From Alphaproteobacteria bacterium (GTDB lineage: Bacteria > Pseudomonadota > Alphaproteobacteria > BOG-932 > Roseiterribacteraceae): 7,491 nt of DNA. The notes under the pieces were generated by a model that worked only from the letters and a program-made list of their open reading frames with translations, made no database searches and was not told the origin of the DNA. Both the position numbers and the translations under genes were made by a program. The stretch lies in contig CAJCJC010000325.1 of assembly GCA_903970575.1 (NCBI GenBank), positions 1-7,491 of the forward strand, in the 5' to 3' direction. Shown piece by piece: positions 6,699 through 7,491 of this stretch (its first letter is position 1; each line of letters starts with the position of its first letter).

Positions 6699-7013
6699 CT
6701 ATTCGTGTATTTCCGCGATTCCTATTTCGGTGAGTGCTGCTTGCGCGCGTCCGAGCGTCGGAAACTGGTCTAGATGGACCCGCAATTCAATTCCATCCAG
6801 AACCTGACCGGTGAGTTTAGCCGCCTCGCTTAGGCTAATGCCGCCGGCGCGAAAGGTCTTAGTGAGTTGGACCTTGTTCAATCCGGTCCTCCAGCCTTTA
6901 AGAACAACGTCAACGCCGCGTGAATCGGAGCGGGCTTGGCACGCGTCCTGGATTGGAACCTGTTGGCGGTGGAATCCCCGTATTTCGATGACATCGACAT
7001 TATACAGCTCCAT
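6699..7013 (-). CDS. Small protein with ribosomal L7/L12 C-terminal-like domain
   Basis: A 104-residue frame from an ATG at 7013 to a TAG at 6701-6699. An in-frame TGA lies six codons upstream with no other start between, so this start is forced unless a later one is used; the ribosome binding site is weak. Residues 34-102 read like the C-terminal domain of ribosomal protein L7/L12: VDVVLKG, NKVQLTKTFR, GISLSEAAKLT and LGRAQAALTEIGIAEI follow the order of the E. coli segments FDVILKA, NKVAVIKAVR, GLGLKEAKDLV and AEALKKALEEAGAEVEV. The L7/L12 dimerisation domain and hinge are absent, so it is not the ribosomal stalk protein. The gene begins 34 nt after the oxygenase stop on the same strand and is convergent with the transferase gene (15 nt apart). 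Its GC is about 55 % by hand count (166 of 300 bases, 6721-7020), which is low here. Function unknown. Confidence 0.65.
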   Translation of the reverse strand: MELYNVDVIEIRGFHRQQVPIQDACQARSDSRGVDVVLKGWRTGLNKVQLTKTFRAGGISLSEAAKLTGQVLDGIELRVHLDQFPTLGRAQAALTEIGIAEIHE

Positions 7014-7047
7014 AACCTGATCGGCGATTCAGCGCGGCGCAGGTCCA

Positions 7048-7491
7048 TCACGCCACCTTCTTCCGATACCCGAAAGAGGCGTTGATCCGCCCGGTGATGT
7101 GTTCTCCGGCCGTCACTGGCTCATATCGCGATTCCGCCTCGGACGCGCCGAGTTCGCGCGGGTCGACCACTGCCTTGAAGGAGGGATCGTAGAAGGTCGC
7201 GATGGAGAATCGCTCCTTGCCGCTTCGGTTGGTGACGCGGTGGCGGGTGGAGACATAGCGGTCGTTGGTCCAGCGGCCGAGCAGATCGCCCACATTGATC
7301 ACCAGCGTTCCCGGAACGGGCCGGACGTCGACCCATTCGCCCTTGGGGTCGAGAACCTGCAGGCCGCCCGGAGCGTCATCCTGCCTGAGGATCGTAAATC
7401 CCCGGAAATCGGTATGCGGGCCGTTGCGAAGCTGACCGTCGAGCGGCGCTTCGATTTGATCGGGGTACCAGGCGAGCCGGAGATCATCTTG
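7048..7491 (-). CDS. Isopenicillin N synthase family Fe(II) oxygenase, C-terminal part
   Basis: The frame is open from the right edge to a TGA at 7050-7048, giving the last 147 residues; the N-terminal half lies outside the window. It is the double-stranded beta-helix core of the non-haem iron(II), usually 2-oxoglutarate-dependent, oxygenases. Iron ligands are visible as His26 and Asp28 in NGPHTDFRG and His84 in VSTRHRVTN (numbering from the visible end). Arg94 and Ser96 in ERFSIATFYDP form the expected R-x-S site for the 2-oxoglutarate carboxylate. The intervening GLQVLD, GEWVDV, PGTLVINVGDLL and WTNDRY segments are standard for the isopenicillin N synthase-like group. Such proteins hydroxylate or desaturate small molecules; the substrate cannot be told. 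It is upstream of, and probably co-transcribed with, the L7/L12-like gene. Confidence 0.93.
   Translation of the reverse strand, partial: QDDLRLAWYPDQIEAPLDGQLRNGPHTDFRGFTILRQDDAPGGLQVLDPKGEWVDVRPVPGTLVINVGDLLGRWTNDRYVSTRHRVTNRSGKERFSIATFYDPSFKAVVDPRELGASEAESRYEPVTAGEHITGRINASFGYRKKVA

Overview
The window looks like chromosomal DNA from a GC-rich alphaproteobacterium, most likely a sphingomonad. The basis is codon use, the style of the CsbD protein and the gamma-glutamyltransferase, and the set of secreted 'DISG-W' proteins next to a DUF6152 protein. The genus is an inference; there is no rRNA or tRNA to anchor it. No transposase, CRISPR array or phage gene was seen.

Region 1 (1-4532, + strand) is a compact locus of exported proteins. 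It holds a 5'-truncated DISG-W protein (A), a Tat-type carboxylesterase with an intact catalytic triad, a second DISG-W protein (B), a DUF6152 protein and a third DISG-W protein (C). A and C are close paralogs (about 60 % identical by hand count); B is a distant member. All three keep the same motifs, in order DISG-W, C-x-P-x-G, PF-x-I-x-QTP, W-x-GD, LHV-x-ER and a late Cys. Gaps are short (48, 153, 30 and 29 nt). The 153-nt gap before B carries the only convincing promoter-like sequence, so A-esterase and B-DUF6152-C may be two transcription units of one functional locus. All five products carry, or in A show the end of, an export signal, so the work is probably done in the periplasm or at the envelope. 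An esterase with several small secreted accessory proteins suggests breakdown or modification of an ester-containing compound, but nothing here names the substrate.

Region 2 (4533-6683, + strand) has a small CsbD-family stress protein, a hairpin that may end its transcript, and a complete periplasmic gamma-glutamyltransferase with all the main catalytic residues. These look like ordinary housekeeping or stress genes unrelated to region 1.

Region 3 (6684-7491, - strand) is convergent with region 2. It holds the C-terminal part of an isopenicillin-N-synthase-type Fe(II)/2-oxoglutarate-type oxygenase, then a small protein whose C-terminal two thirds resembles the ribosomal L7/L12 C-terminal domain. 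The small gene has clearly lower GC than typical for the window.

The most promising undescribed material is the region 1 secreted locus, with a conserved cysteine pair in the DISG-W family and a predicted N-terminal His-His on the mature DUF6152 protein, and the orphan L7/L12-like protein.
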